A stretch of DNA of 39,836 nucleotides from positions 1-39,836 of the IMG/VR virus record IMGVR_UViG_3300006735_000074; one strand, written 5' to 3'. Position 1 is the first letter of the stretch; every line of letters starts with the position of its first letter. This DNA comes from a virus. Shown piece after piece: positions 7,863 through 18,370 of the stretch. The position numbers and the translations under genes were made by a program. The notes beneath the pieces are model-generated. The model did no database searches. It saw only the letters and a program-made list of their open reading frames with translations, and had not been told where the DNA came from.

Positions 7863-8193
7863 CGGGGCAGATAATAAATTTACTTTCAAACAGAATTTAT
7901 TACTTTCTCATCACGCTGTTACGTTTATACTAGGAAGTCATTTTAACTGCCCGCCGCATATGTGGGATGATTTACCGCCTGAAAGGGTTTATTTGGATTA
8001 TTTGTTTGTTATATCATCACAAAAACAACAGCAAAAAGAAATAGAAAAAATGCAAAAAGACGACAAACGGTATAACGCTAGAGGCAATCAAAATAAAGGA
8101 AGGCCGATACGCACCACTAGCGACAGCAGAAACTTAGCGGATAGTTTCGATCTAATGAATGCGAAATTGAGGGAAAAGGAAGATGCCCGGTGA
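7822..8193 (+). CDS. Tail assembly chaperone, frameshift extension (T-like part)
   Basis: After a -1 shift at 7816-7822 translation continues GITQSDLFEYLESDG and on to the stop at 8191-8193. This adds 123 residues and gives a fusion of about 243 residues. The extension includes FKQNLLLSHHAVTFILGSHF, then CPPHMWDDLPPERVYLDYLFV, and ends in a Lys/Gln-rich basic helix and polar tail. There is an ATG at 7960, but it lies inside this frame, has no good ribosome binding site and would cut off the conserved-looking start of the region. The gene overlaps the tape measure start by 11 bases. In lambda the equivalent T part recruits the tape measure and tube proteins. Confidence 0.7.
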   Translation, partial: GITQSDLFEYLESDGADNKFTFKQNLLLSHHAVTFILGSHFNCPPHMWDDLPPERVYLDYLFVISSQKQQQKEIEKMQKDDKRYNARGNQNKGRPIRTTSDSRNLADSFDLMNAKLREKEDAR

Positions 8194-10504
8194 TTATGTA
8201 GAAGTTCAAACTGACAATCTAAAATCACAATTTGCTGCTATTAAAACTTTACACAAATCCGAAGCATCAAGGTTGATTTTATTAAAAGCAACGCAGAAAT
8301 TGTTTGGCCCATTTCAAAACTTTTATTACAAAATGGTGGGGAATTATAGAGTAGTTACAAAATTGCTTGGAATAAACACAAAAGCACAAGGCGAAGCAAC
8401 AAAACAAACAACTCTTCTAGGAAAAGCAACTAAATTATTACTTGTACCTTTGAGAATGTTTCGATTAACTTCTTTATTGACAATAGGAACTATTCTTTCA
8501 GTAATAGCAGTATTCGCATATCTATCTACAAGTTTTGGTTCAACAGCAAATAAAACGGGCGTGTTGATGGGTGCTTTAGGGGGAGTGAGTGATAGTGCGT
8601 CAAACTTAATTGATACTATAAGTGGCTTAGATTGGTCGCCAATTTTAGATCCTCTCATATCTGCATTTGAATCTGCTCAAGGCTTTTTAATGGACATGAT
8701 TATAATATCATTAAACTTGTTTTCTATATTATTAGATAACATGGGAGGTGTTGTCGAAGGCATTCGTGAGATTTTATTGAGTGTTAATTTTTCTCCAATA
8801 ATAGAATCTTTTACATTATTTGGTACGGCATTTGTAAATATGTTAAGCAGTATTGACTTTACTCCTTTAATAAACGGTCTTACAACTGCAATTGGAGAAA
8901 TCGGCAATGTTTTAGCGAGTATTAATTTTGCAGGGTTTATAGATACTATGACAAGTCTTATTCCTCCCGTTCAAGGGTTTGTAGGATTGATAATAGGTAT
9001 TATCTTCCAATTAGTTTCAGGAATAGGTATGGAATTATTAAAATTAGATTTGTCGCCAATTATTGATTTGTTATCTGTATTAGCGTTAAAGATAGCAACT
9101 ATTGATTTTTCAGGCATGGATGGTGGTATAGATTACATAATTGGGTTACTTGTTGAATTAACTTCAGAAATGGTAACGGTTGTTAATACCGTTTTATCGG
9201 GTATTTCTGATATGGCTATTATGTTATTGGGTCTTGATTGGTCGCCTATTACTGATATGTTAATCCTAGCATTCGGATTGATTGCACACCTTGTAGGTAC
9301 ATTTTTAATTTCAGCCACTAAAGCCTTTGGCGAGTTATTTGCAATTTTTACTCAATTAGTATTGTATCTTGGAGAAGTAGGTGTATTTCAACAATTGATA
9401 GATATAACAGGAATGTTATTTGCAGCAGTTATATTTGGTTTCACAAGTATATTTATTGCTTTAGACCAATTAGGTATTAATTGGGATTCAATTTTTGGTT
9501 TAATAGTTGATCTTGTAGCAGGTTTAGCAAACTTTTTGATAGATAGCGGGATAATACCGTTCTTTGTTGATTTGATACAGTATGTGGTTATACTATTATC
9601 TACATTTACTTTTGTAATTGGTGGAATATTAATTCTATTTGCTGATATGGCATCTTACATAACAGGGCCGTTATGGACTATATTTACAGCAGTTATAGGA
9701 GGTATAGTAGATTTAATTACAATTGCTAGTGGTGTTGTTCTTGGTGTTATTAGTGTAGTTTTCAAACTAATGATGTTACCTGCAAGATTGTTCTTTGGTT
9801 TGATAACGGGTGGCCTTGATGGTATGAAAGAACAATTTATTAAGGTAACACAAGAAATTTTAGGGGTTCTTGCACAAACAGGCTCAATGGTAGTTAGTAG
9901 GGTAAAAGATATGCTTGCGGGTTCAATAAAAATAGTGGTTGCAATGATTATGCTTTTAGCAGCACCCTTCCTTTATCTCTATGATAAATTAGAACAAGTA
10001 ACCCAATTTATAGTAGGGATATTTATAGATACATTACCAATTATGTATGATTGGGTTGATAGCATTGTAGATTATTTCAAATCAGGATTTGATAGTTTAA
10101 TGAAGCCAATTGAAGATATGATGGATAAATTAGAAGAGTTGAGAGATGTAGATATTACAGGCGGAGTCTCAGACGCAGTAAGTGATTCTTTTGTCGGTAA
10201 AGGCGTAAAGGGATTCGGAAATCTGATTGGGTTTTCACAAGGAGGTATTGCAAGAGGGCCAAGAAGCGGTTACGCTGCGGAATTACACGGAACAGAAGCA
10301 GTAGTTCCGTTGCCGGATGGAAGAACAATACCCGTAGCAATACAAGGGAGTATGGGTGGCAGCAGCCATACTGAAAATGTATCATTCACAATTAATGTAA
10401 GTGGTGGTGGAGATTCTGCAAAGATAGCAAAGGCTGTAAGCCAAGAAGTTCAGCGAGCATTTAGAACCCGTTCAAGATCGGGTGGATACGGGAGAGGATT
10501 GTAA
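8183..10504 (+). CDS. Tail tape measure protein
   Basis: This 773-residue protein sets tail length and is ejected with DNA in this family. Residues about 1-90 are basic and helical. From about 95 to 640 the protein is strongly hydrophobic with many membrane-like stretches. Within this, residues about 148-445 carry about eight degenerate copies of an aromatic motif (LDWSPI, VNFSPI, IDFTPL, LDLSPI, INWDSI) each followed by a hydrophobic helix. The C-terminus has the typical tape measure ending GFSQGGIARGPRSGYAAELH then GTEAVVPLPDGR. The purine-rich sequence gagggaaaaggaag precedes the ATG. Using the known rule of roughly 0.15 nm tail per residue, the tail would be about 115 nm. Position after the frameshifted chaperone supports the call strongly. 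Confidence 0.85.
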   Translation: MPGDYVEVQTDNLKSQFAAIKTLHKSEASRLILLKATQKLFGPFQNFYYKMVGNYRVVTKLLGINTKAQGEATKQTTLLGKATKLLLVPLRMFRLTSLLTIGTILSVIAVFAYLSTSFGSTANKTGVLMGALGGVSDSASNLIDTISGLDWSPILDPLISAFESAQGFLMDMIIISLNLFSILLDNMGGVVEGIREILLSVNFSPIIESFTLFGTAFVNMLSSIDFTPLINGLTTAIGEIGNVLASINFAGFIDTMTSLIPPVQGFVGLIIGIIFQLVSGIGMELLKLDLSPIIDLLSVLALKIATIDFSGMDGGIDYIIGLLVELTSEMVTVVNTVLSGISDMAIMLLGLDWSPITDMLILAFGLIAHLVGTFLISATKAFGELFAIFTQLVLYLGEVGVFQQLIDITGMLFAAVIFGFTSIFIALDQLGINWDSIFGLIVDLVAGLANFLIDSGIIPFFVDLIQYVVILLSTFTFVIGGILILFADMASYITGPLWTIFTAVIGGIVDLITIASGVVLGVISVVFKLMMLPARLFFGLITGGLDGMKEQFIKVTQEILGVLAQTGSMVVSRVKDMLAGSIKIVVAMIMLLAAPFLYLYDKLEQVTQFIVGIFIDTLPIMYDWVDSIVDYFKSGFDSLMKPIEDMMDKLEELRDVDITGGVSDAVSDSFVGKGVKGFGNLIGFSQGGIARGPRSGYAAELHGTEAVVPLPDGRTIPVAIQGSMGGSSHTENVSFTINVSGGGDSAKIAKAVSQEVQRAFRTRSRSGGYGRGL

Positions 10505-11733
10505 TGCCGATGATTCAACTACTTAGAAGAGATAGTAGCGTTATCGAGTTGGAAGCAGAAAGTATATCTTTTGGTTTTAATAGAGTAACCCTAACGTATC
10601 CTGTTGCTATATTTGCAACAAGAATGGGTATGGATTTGAATCAAAGTGATATGGATATTGTAATTGAAGGAATTTTTAGTGATGATGATACTGTTACTCC
10701 CGGTGTAGGTGCTGCTTTTCATTTAGATTTATCAAGAGGCGGGGGCATAAGCCCTGCAAGCACTTGGTTTAATCAATATTCAAGTTGGTCTGTTGCAAGA
10801 GCAGATTTAGATGGTGTAGAAATTACCTTTTCAAGTGCCTCTCAAATTAATGCAAATCTTGGCGAAGATATTACTATTCGTTTGAAAAACGGTACAGCAG
10901 CATCTGCTACTGTTGCTACAAATAGTGTATTTGAAATAAATATATCAGGGGCTGCTAGTAGTGATGCTGTTGCAGATTTGATACTATCAGCAATAAATGG
11001 TGCTTCTGCTAAAGTCAATACAGTTACTACCGATTTGAATGACATATTTACAGTTACACAATCTAGTGGACAACAAACAAATTTATCGGCTAGTCAGCAA
11101 TCTTCGACTTTTGATGGGGAAATGATTACCTTGATAAATAAAACAGTAGGTATTTCAGGTAATTCAACAGTCAATGTATCAAAAGACAATGCGGGGCAAG
11201 AATGGGCTAAACAATTTATTGTTACTAATATGAGTGGGGGTAAAGAATCTCTTATAATGACTAAAGAAGATAAAGTTCAAGATGTATTAAACTTAGCAAA
11301 CATGAGTGCGGGTGGTGCATTAATATCTCCGCAGATTTTAACAGGCAGCGTTATAGATTTACCAAATAGCGTTGCTTCTTTTGATACATCGAGATTTTTG
11401 AGCATAGAAGATTCTTCGGTAGTTGCTAAATATATTGTTGGTATTAGAGTGCCATACGAATCTCTTGCATCTTCAACAACAGGGGCAAGAGTCCTTAGAC
11501 AGTTTTTGATACCCGCAGGGCCGGGAACAAATTATCCTGCTGAAGGAAATACTTACGATTATGATCCTACGGTTACAGTAGATAACAAAACAATACGACC
11601 CAATCCGTTTTTAGAGCAAGGCGTTGCAATACCTGCTATAATCAAAGGTTTCACACCATCTTACAATGCAGGTGAAGGACATTGGACATATACATTAACA
11701 ATGTCGCCTATTGAACAATTAGTAGGTTTATGA
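10504..11733 (+). CDS. Probable distal tail / baseplate protein
   Basis: This 409-residue protein has its ATG overlapping the tape measure stop by one base (TAATG). A strong purine-rich GGGAGAGG lies just upstream. The N-terminus (LLRRDSSVIELEAESISFGF, then TLTYPVAIFATRMGMDLNQ) and the C-terminus (PAIIKGFTPSYNAGEGHWTY, then TLTMSPIEQLVGL) are beta-rich, of a kind seen in proteins at the tube-baseplate junction. The middle is an Ala/Ser/Thr-rich insertion. In long-tailed viruses this slot after the tape measure is normally the distal tail protein. That is a positional inference; I do not recognise a specific domain. Confidence 0.5.
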   Translation: MPMIQLLRRDSSVIELEAESISFGFNRVTLTYPVAIFATRMGMDLNQSDMDIVIEGIFSDDDTVTPGVGAAFHLDLSRGGGISPASTWFNQYSSWSVARADLDGVEITFSSASQINANLGEDITIRLKNGTAASATVATNSVFEINISGAASSDAVADLILSAINGASAKVNTVTTDLNDIFTVTQSSGQQTNLSASQQSSTFDGEMITLINKTVGISGNSTVNVSKDNAGQEWAKQFIVTNMSGGKESLIMTKEDKVQDVLNLANMSAGGALISPQILTGSVIDLPNSVASFDTSRFLSIEDSSVVAKYIVGIRVPYESLASSTTGARVLRQFLIPAGPGTNYPAEGNTYDYDPTVTVDNKTIRPNPFLEQGVAIPAIIKGFTPSYNAGEGHWTYTLTMSPIEQLVGL

Positions 11734-11734
11734 T

Positions 11735-14700
11735 ATGGGTTTGATACGTTTTTATGGTTCTGCCCTAAGATTCAATGGGCTTACTGATGGTTTAGTCGTA
11801 CCAACAGGAAAATATAGAGAAGCAGGAATTGATTTAAGATCTAAAGAATTTTCAGCGACTGTCAAATCAACAAAAAGCCATTCTACAAAAATGGGATTGA
11901 AACATATAGCATCCCCTTCTAATCCTTTGAATGCATTAAGAGGCGCATTTACTATTGACGCATATATCATACCCGATTATGGGGGCGTGATTATAGAGAA
12001 GCCGGGTTCATTCAAATTAAAGTATGGCAATCCGTTTTCAACAGGTAATCTAATTTTTGAAGTATATACCAACAAAGGTGGTGTCGCTGTTGCTACTGTC
12101 TTTGATGTGCCATCCCATACTCAAAGTAACTCAGGAGTATATTCTTCATCTAGCAACGCTCATCGGCCTCAAGACTTAACAATAGGAGAACAGGGGTTAT
12201 ATCTTGTTACAGCACAATTTACTCAAAAAGAAATAAAGTGCTTCATTAATGGCGAACTTGTTGCTACTACTAATCTAGGTGGAGAAAATCATATTGTAAC
12301 AGATGTATCTTCAGACATATACATCGGGGGTCAAGGCGGAGAGTTTAGAGGAATTATAGAAAGCATAAGGTTAGCAAGTGGTGTTCAAAATCCTAAACTA
12401 CAACCCCTAACTAAAACTGAAGATACTTTTGGTCTTTGGGAATTCAATGATGAATATGATAGCCCCGATATATATTTCTTTGATAATGCTAGACCGGGAA
12501 CACCAATGCAAGGTAGAGATGGCCCTGACACTCACGATGGATTATTGGACATACCAATGGTAGGTATCGGCCATTCATTTAGCACTACACATTTCAAGAT
12601 AAGAGATTACCCTGACAACCCAAGTGGCTTTGCAGATAGATATACTGCTTTAGAGAAACTAGCATCTTTGACTCAAGGCATACCTCTTGAAGAAGTAAGA
12701 AATCAATCTTGGTACACTTCAACATTAGATCTTACAGGAACTGCTTACTTTACAGGTGTTAATTCTACGGTTCTTAATGCAGTAATCAATCATTCAGGTA
12801 CAAGCCCAATAACAGGTGTTGTTACACCACCTGATACTAGAAAAGTTCAATTTAGCGATAATTCTACGTTAAGCACATCATCTACATCAACATTAAATCC
12901 ATCAATAAATAGAGTCGAAAGAATCCGTATAACAGGGATTGACTTTGCAAATAGTAGATTAAATTGCACATCTATACATTTGGCTAACGACCAAGCAAAC
13001 GGAACAATTGATAATTTCCCCGAAACACAAGGCCACTTATTTGCACATACAGACAATACGCCTGTATGGTTTACAATAGGTAATGCAGATGTTTTAGTTG
13101 ATCCCGGTACTAACGAAGTTAGCGGTTCAGTAACTAATCAAAGAACAAGAGAAAAGCATACATTTACTCTAGCCCATTCTACTCAAGGGCAAAGATTTTC
13201 TGACGCATCGGGATATGGTAATGATGCATATTTCTTCTCTAATAAAAGCAGAACAACCGATTCAACGGATGCAGATACGCTATACGAACCTAGCACAACA
13301 TATCCTTGCATGGGTGCAGTAACATCTTATTCATTAGTAAAAGGGGATTTCTTTCTCAAGATGTTGCCTCAACCTGATGAACAAAAAGTCAAACAAACCA
13401 TTCAAGGTATAGCAAATACGTTTCTTTATGATGCTGAAGATATAACATTACAATCTTTAGTTTCTGAAAATGAAAGAGTAAAGGTAACTGAACCTGCATA
13501 CAATGGTGAGATTAGTAAGGTGATAAACAAAGCAACAACAGTTACTGCGGTAGAATCGGGCGGTAGTAATGTATTCAATAGAATTGTAGTGGAACATGGG
13601 GTAGGGTTCTATGAAACAGGGATAAGTCAAAATGTATCAGCATCAACAAGAGATGAGATAGTTGCTATCGCTGTATCTAATCCTAAGCCATTCATGTTGA
13701 AAGGGCTAGATACCGAACATACAGCAGAAATTTCTAATGGTGTTCCTACTAATGATAATTACATTAAACATCTAACACCTGAGAAAGAACCAAGAATTGC
13801 TACTATTGAATCCCCTAGTGGATTAGTTAGTGCGGGTGGGCCATCTAAGATATTGATTTACTATGATGCTGTTGATCTTACAGGAGAAATAGTTGCAGGT
13901 ACAGGTCTTGCCAATTCAGGGGTTAGTGGTGCTTCAGCATCATTACAATTTAGAAAAGACCATGCAACAGGGAATGCAGCCTATCTAGTGGTTAAGAAAA
14001 CCGTACCTAGTGGTAGTGCCGTATTTGGTGCAAGGACTGTCTCAGGATGGCTTAGACGGCCATACACAGGTAATCAAACAGATGCTTCGGCAATCAAATT
14101 GACTCTTACTGCACCGGGCGGATTGGTTAGTTTACCAACAAGCAATTTCAATGATAGACCCGCTTCGCACGTTTTATCATCTAATCCGACAGGAGACTTT
14201 ACGCCCTCGCCATTCATCAACATAGAAGATACAGTATATTCTTTAGGAACAGGAATAAGAGGATATGGTAGGCCAAAGGCAATACCTAGCATCAATACAC
14301 CCGATGAGACAAGTAATGCTGATTTTCATCTATTATACTTTACAGGCTCAACAGGATTGAATAGAACAAACTATGCTACGACCAACGTAACCCCTTCTTC
14401 ATTGAGAAGAAGTAACTTAGGTGGCTTTGATGTTATAGACAATGAATTGGTTAGAACGGGCAATCTTGTATTGGTACATCCTAATAACAAATCTCGTTAT
14501 AACGGCCTTGATGATGTAGCATCATTAGATAAAGCATCAGCCGATCCTACATCTGTTGTATTAGAAAAAACGCTAATGCGGGGCAGAATAGAAGAAATCA
14601 CTCCTATGATTGATAGCCAAGATACTAAGATTGTCATTAGAGGTAGGTCATTGTTGATGGATGTAATAGACCATCGTTCTACAAGAGATTTTAATTTAGC

Positions 14701-17700
14701 AGAAGGTTCGCCTGTTAAAGAGATTGGAGACTTAGGTACACCAACGGTTAGTATGACTCTTGGTGGATTGGGTCAAGGCGGCATAGACATACAGCCAATC
14801 TACGAAGAACATCCGTTCTTGCCCGGTTGGAAGGATAAGGTAGTAGGTACAGGTAATGCATCTGTAAGGAACGATAAGCAAGCCTCAACATACTATGCAT
14901 CTACAAGAGCCATTACTGAGATACCGCTATTCCCTTCTATGTTTTATGATGTGGATAATATCATATTCGATGAATCAAGAACACCTTTGCCCTCATATTC
15001 AAATTTTATGATAAATATAGATTGCACTATGGCAACAAACCGACCTGAGATGAGAGAAAACGAATCCCGCTTTGCAGTTGATTGGGGGCAAAGAAGTTCA
15101 ATAGCGTCTTTAGAAATAACCAATCAAATAGAAAGTTGGATTTCAAATGAAGATACTGATAAGCGTTGGTTGATTAGATGCCAACGCCCGTCAGTCCAAG
15201 CAGTAGTGGCTACAACCGCATACAATACAGGTACAGGGGTACTTACTGTTGATGATGCATCTGCTTTCTTAAAAACAAACGGTGAAAGAGGTTTGGCTGC
15301 AAATTGTGCAGATGCATTTTATGTAACGATTGGAGAAGGCGTGTTGAATAGTGGTTATGGAATAGTAGCCAAAGCAGAATATACTTCAGGCACAACTCTT
15401 ACTTTGACCCCTGCACATACATGGAATCCTCTTGATACCACATCTAACTATTCAGGAAGTTTAGGAAATATAGATTTGGGGATGACTGTTACATTAGGCG
15501 GATATATTGTAATAGGTGGTGCAAACGAAGCATCTGAATCTCCAATCATATATGACTATACAGACTCAGCAATTGGCAACAGCACATTTTCTACTGGTTT
15601 AGGGGGTTTTGGTGCAACATTAGCATCTGATTTGGCAACAGCCGTAAGAAATCTGATGGGATTAAACGCAGATGCAGTTCATGCCGACCCAAATAATCAA
15701 TATCGTTATTATATCTTAGATGGGCCGAATATGGAAGCATTTGAATGGGATCCATTAGAGACTCATGAATCTGCTAATGATAGAGGTTCTTTACATCCTG
15801 TAATATGTCGAACAAGCACATTGGCATTAAAAGGTAAAAAATCAAACGGTTCAGCATTAGAATATGTTAGACCTTTAATTATTGATTTTTCAGATGTTGC
15901 TTTGAAAGTGAAAGATTTCAACGGTTGTGTTGATGAAGTTATTCGTAGAATAAATATGGCAGGTCATCCTCAAGCAAAAAATGCAGACGGTGGTAGTGCA
16001 TTCGACCCGCCACCATTATTCCCACTTGTTGCTACTAACAAAGATACAGGTACACATATGGGATATGTTCGTGCATTTATTGGTTCATCAACAGAAAGTC
16101 GAGATGGCGAATCAGGAGTATCAATAGTAATCCACAGCACCGTTCCGGGTGCAGCAGGTCGTAACTTTAATGTTAGGCTAAGTAATAAAACGCCTTATGT
16201 TTACAAACCGTCTGAAGTTATTGGCTATGGCGGATTGCTCAGTACCAATAGTAGATTATACCGCCCTAATTCGTTTGCAGCACCATTACCTATTGGTGAA
16301 GATGGAGAAACATTTGTTCCTATTACTACTTTTAGAGGCGCACCATCAGGTAGCGCATTAGATTCAACTAATTCTGTAAGGGCATATAACGGATTAGGAA
16401 ACTCTTTTGTTGTAACAACAGTAGCAAATGTAACAGGAGAAACATTAGCAGGTGTTGAAATTAGTGCAGGTACTATTAAAATGACAGATCCTGAATTCAG
16501 TAATAGTTTCTTTGATAGCCCCCCTACTTCTTTAGACCATTTAGCGGTAAGTGTAAATTGTGAAGATTATTTGAAAAGAATTACAAGAACTACTAGCAAC
16601 AATCATAACGGGGCGTTAAGAATAAATGGAATGCTTGCTACCTTTAGAACTATTACACAACAAAAGACAGCAGCATCAACAGATGTAGGAACTAATTGTT
16701 TCTTTATTCAAGATATAAGGCCACGAGGCAATATGGTAGATTTCTTTAGAAACCTGTATGATTACAATGACGGTTCACCTATTGATGGTGTTGAAGTTGA
16801 ATTAATATATCCCGGTGTAGATGGTGAAGGGATAGTTTACTTTGGTGGAGGCCATACAGGGGTTACATTTGACATAAGCGATGGTACTGCAAATGATTAC
16901 AGCGATGACTACGCACATCACTTATCCAAAGGCCCAACAGGTTTTTCAGGATTTCAAAACTTGCATGAGGTAAGCACCGCATCAGCAGTTCTTGATTTCA
17001 CCGACATAACAAATAACGATACAATCAATGAAAACACATTACAAGGGATTCATCACAAGTTACGAATAAATTCGGATGGCGAAATAGAGAATAATTGTAG
17101 GTTATATGTGCGATTAAACGATGCTGCGGCAGATATTGACGAAACTAAGTATGTTCAATCACAACAATTCAAAGAAGCGTTATACGGCTCATATCTAAGA
17201 TCAACCAAAGGTTTTGATGCTACAACTGTCCGTACTGCATACTCAAGTGGTTCTACATTAAACGTAGATGATTACGCAGCATTCAGCACAGGGGCAACAC
17301 ACAATGCGGTTACTGAAGAAAGCACAGTTGATTCGTTCACATACACAGGAACAACCTCAAACAATAGCGGTCAGATTTTAGGGGTTAGTAATTTAAGTGC
17401 AACACCCGAAGATGTCTATGTAGTGGACTTGAAAGGAAAAAGTGATGCAGATACACAATGGGAACATACTACAATCGGCCCTGATGGTAGCACAGGAGAT
17501 GCAAGCGGGGGTGGTGTTTACTTCAAAGGAAACCATGCTATTGCTACTCATTACTATCCCGGTTCAGGAAGTGTAGTCAATTCTGAATATGGGCCTATGA
17601 AAGATTTTGATTGTACGCAAGATTTTACAATTAGTGCATGGTTTAAGCCAACAGATGATAATCAAGCAAACTCAAATGAAACCGCATCAGGCCCAATTAT

Positions 17701-18370
17701 TACAGGTAAAGATGTGAATGGTAGGCATTGGGGTTTGTTGATGACAGGATTACAATACAGTAGTGCGTATCAAAAAATAGGGTTTTCATTTACATACCAT
17801 AATGGTACAACAACAAAAACAGTAACTAACACTACAAACAATTCAGGTCATCTTTTGATTACTGATGATGCATGGTGCAATATTATTGTTAGTAAAACAG
17901 GAGATACAGTAACGATGCATCTCGGTAGTCAAGGTAGTGTGCGTTCTTTGAACAGTTCTACAATTACACAAGTTGCTGCTAATTCGTTAGTTGATCTTAG
18001 CACAGGAACAACAGATACCATTACACGTTCTTTAGCATCGGGTACAGTTGGGGTTGTAGGCATAGATGCAACCATCCCTAGAGTGTTAGGTACAACCCCT
18101 AAAAACAGTAGTTGTTTCATTGGGCTATCTACAATCAAGAATATTGAGACATATAGAGGGGGTAGTGGAGTATTCCATTTAGGATACGGCTGCGGAACAA
18201 CAGATGGTGAAAAGACTCTAACTTCGGATGGTTCTAATTCTACTACTGATTATGGCGGTGCAATGGAAGTTTGGGCGTTTAACGTGATACTATCAGAAAT
18301 TGCAATATTCGACCACGTTCTCACAAGTACCGAAAGGACTGAATTGTTTGCATCTACGGGGGTATGGTGA
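11735..18370 (+). CDS. Giant baseplate protein with two LamG-like domains
   Basis: This 2211-residue protein starts one base after the previous stop. Residues about 70-240 look like a LamG/concanavalin-type lectin domain (FTIDAYIIPDYGG, VTAQFTQKEIKCFINGELVA, SDIYIGGQGGEFRGIIESIR). A second copy covers about 1960-2205 (DFTISAWFKPTDDN, WCNIIVSKTGDTVTMHLGS, AIFDHVLTSTERTELF). Between them, residues about 945-985 (LMRGRIEEITPMIDSQDTK, then IVIRGRSLLMDVIDHRS) resemble the hub-type beta domain of baseplate proteins. Long Thr/Ser/Gly beta regions fill the rest. The lectin-like ends suggest binding to host surface glycans or capping of the baseplate. It overlaps the next giant gene by seven bases, so the pair is probably translated together and assembled as one complex. 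Confidence 0.65.
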   Translation: MGLIRFYGSALRFNGLTDGLVVPTGKYREAGIDLRSKEFSATVKSTKSHSTKMGLKHIASPSNPLNALRGAFTIDAYIIPDYGGVIIEKPGSFKLKYGNPFSTGNLIFEVYTNKGGVAVATVFDVPSHTQSNSGVYSSSSNAHRPQDLTIGEQGLYLVTAQFTQKEIKCFINGELVATTNLGGENHIVTDVSSDIYIGGQGGEFRGIIESIRLASGVQNPKLQPLTKTEDTFGLWEFNDEYDSPDIYFFDNARPGTPMQGRDGPDTHDGLLDIPMVGIGHSFSTTHFKIRDYPDNPSGFADRYTALEKLASLTQGIPLEEVRNQSWYTSTLDLTGTAYFTGVNSTVLNAVINHSGTSPITGVVTPPDTRKVQFSDNSTLSTSSTSTLNPSINRVERIRITGIDFANSRLNCTSIHLANDQANGTIDNFPETQGHLFAHTDNTPVWFTIGNADVLVDPGTNEVSGSVTNQRTREKHTFTLAHSTQGQRFSDASGYGNDAYFFSNKSRTTDSTDADTLYEPSTTYPCMGAVTSYSLVKGDFFLKMLPQPDEQKVKQTIQGIANTFLYDAEDITLQSLVSENERVKVTEPAYNGEISKVINKATTVTAVESGGSNVFNRIVVEHGVGFYETGISQNVSASTRDEIVAIAVSNPKPFMLKGLDTEHTAEISNGVPTNDNYIKHLTPEKEPRIATIESPSGLVSAGGPSKILIYYDAVDLTGEIVAGTGLANSGVSGASASLQFRKDHATGNAAYLVVKKTVPSGSAVFGARTVSGWLRRPYTGNQTDASAIKLTLTAPGGLVSLPTSNFNDRPASHVLSSNPTGDFTPSPFINIEDTVYSLGTGIRGYGRPKAIPSINTPDETSNADFHLLYFTGSTGLNRTNYATTNVTPSSLRRSNLGGFDVIDNELVRTGNLVLVHPNNKSRYNGLDDVASLDKASADPTSVVLEKTLMRGRIEEITPMIDSQDTKIVIRGRSLLMDVIDHRSTRDFNLAEGSPVKEIGDLGTPTVSMTLGGLGQGGIDIQPIYEEHPFLPGWKDKVVGTGNASVRNDKQASTYYASTRAITEIPLFPSMFYDVDNIIFDESRTPLPSYSNFMINIDCTMATNRPEMRENESRFAVDWGQRSSIASLEITNQIESWISNEDTDKRWLIRCQRPSVQAVVATTAYNTGTGVLTVDDASAFLKTNGERGLAANCADAFYVTIGEGVLNSGYGIVAKAEYTSGTTLTLTPAHTWNPLDTTSNYSGSLGNIDLGMTVTLGGYIVIGGANEASESPIIYDYTDSAIGNSTFSTGLGGFGATLASDLATAVRNLMGLNADAVHADPNNQYRYYILDGPNMEAFEWDPLETHESANDRGSLHPVICRTSTLALKGKKSNGSALEYVRPLIIDFSDVALKVKDFNGCVDEVIRRINMAGHPQAKNADGGSAFDPPPLFPLVATNKDTGTHMGYVRAFIGSSTESRDGESGVSIVIHSTVPGAAGRNFNVRLSNKTPYVYKPSEVIGYGGLLSTNSRLYRPNSFAAPLPIGEDGETFVPITTFRGAPSGSALDSTNSVRAYNGLGNSFVVTTVANVTGETLAGVEISAGTIKMTDPEFSNSFFDSPPTSLDHLAVSVNCEDYLKRITRTTSNNHNGALRINGMLATFRTITQQKTAASTDVGTNCFFIQDIRPRGNMVDFFRNLYDYNDGSPIDGVEVELIYPGVDGEGIVYFGGGHTGVTFDISDGTANDYSDDYAHHLSKGPTGFSGFQNLHEVSTASAVLDFTDITNNDTINENTLQGIHHKLRINSDGEIENNCRLYVRLNDAAADIDETKYVQSQQFKEALYGSYLRSTKGFDATTVRTAYSSGSTLNVDDYAAFSTGATHNAVTEESTVDSFTYTGTTSNNSGQILGVSNLSATPEDVYVVDLKGKSDADTQWEHTTIGPDGSTGDASGGGVYFKGNHAIATHYYPGSGSVVNSEYGPMKDFDCTQDFTISAWFKPTDDNQANSNETASGPIITGKDVNGRHWGLLMTGLQYSSAYQKIGFSFTYHNGTTTKTVTNTTNNSGHLLITDDAWCNIIVSKTGDTVTMHLGSQGSVRSLNSSTITQVAANSLVDLSTGTTDTITRSLASGTVGVVGIDATIPRVLGTTPKNSSCFIGLSTIKNIETYRGGSGVFHLGYGCGTTDGEKTLTSDGSNSTTDYGGAMEVWAFNVILSEIAIFDHVLTSTERTELFASTGVW

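Noticed and set aside
7960-8193. Separate 77-residue gene from ATG 7960
   Set aside because: The same frame is open back to 7810 and joins the upstream gene at a perfect frameshift heptamer, so it is better read as the frameshift extension.
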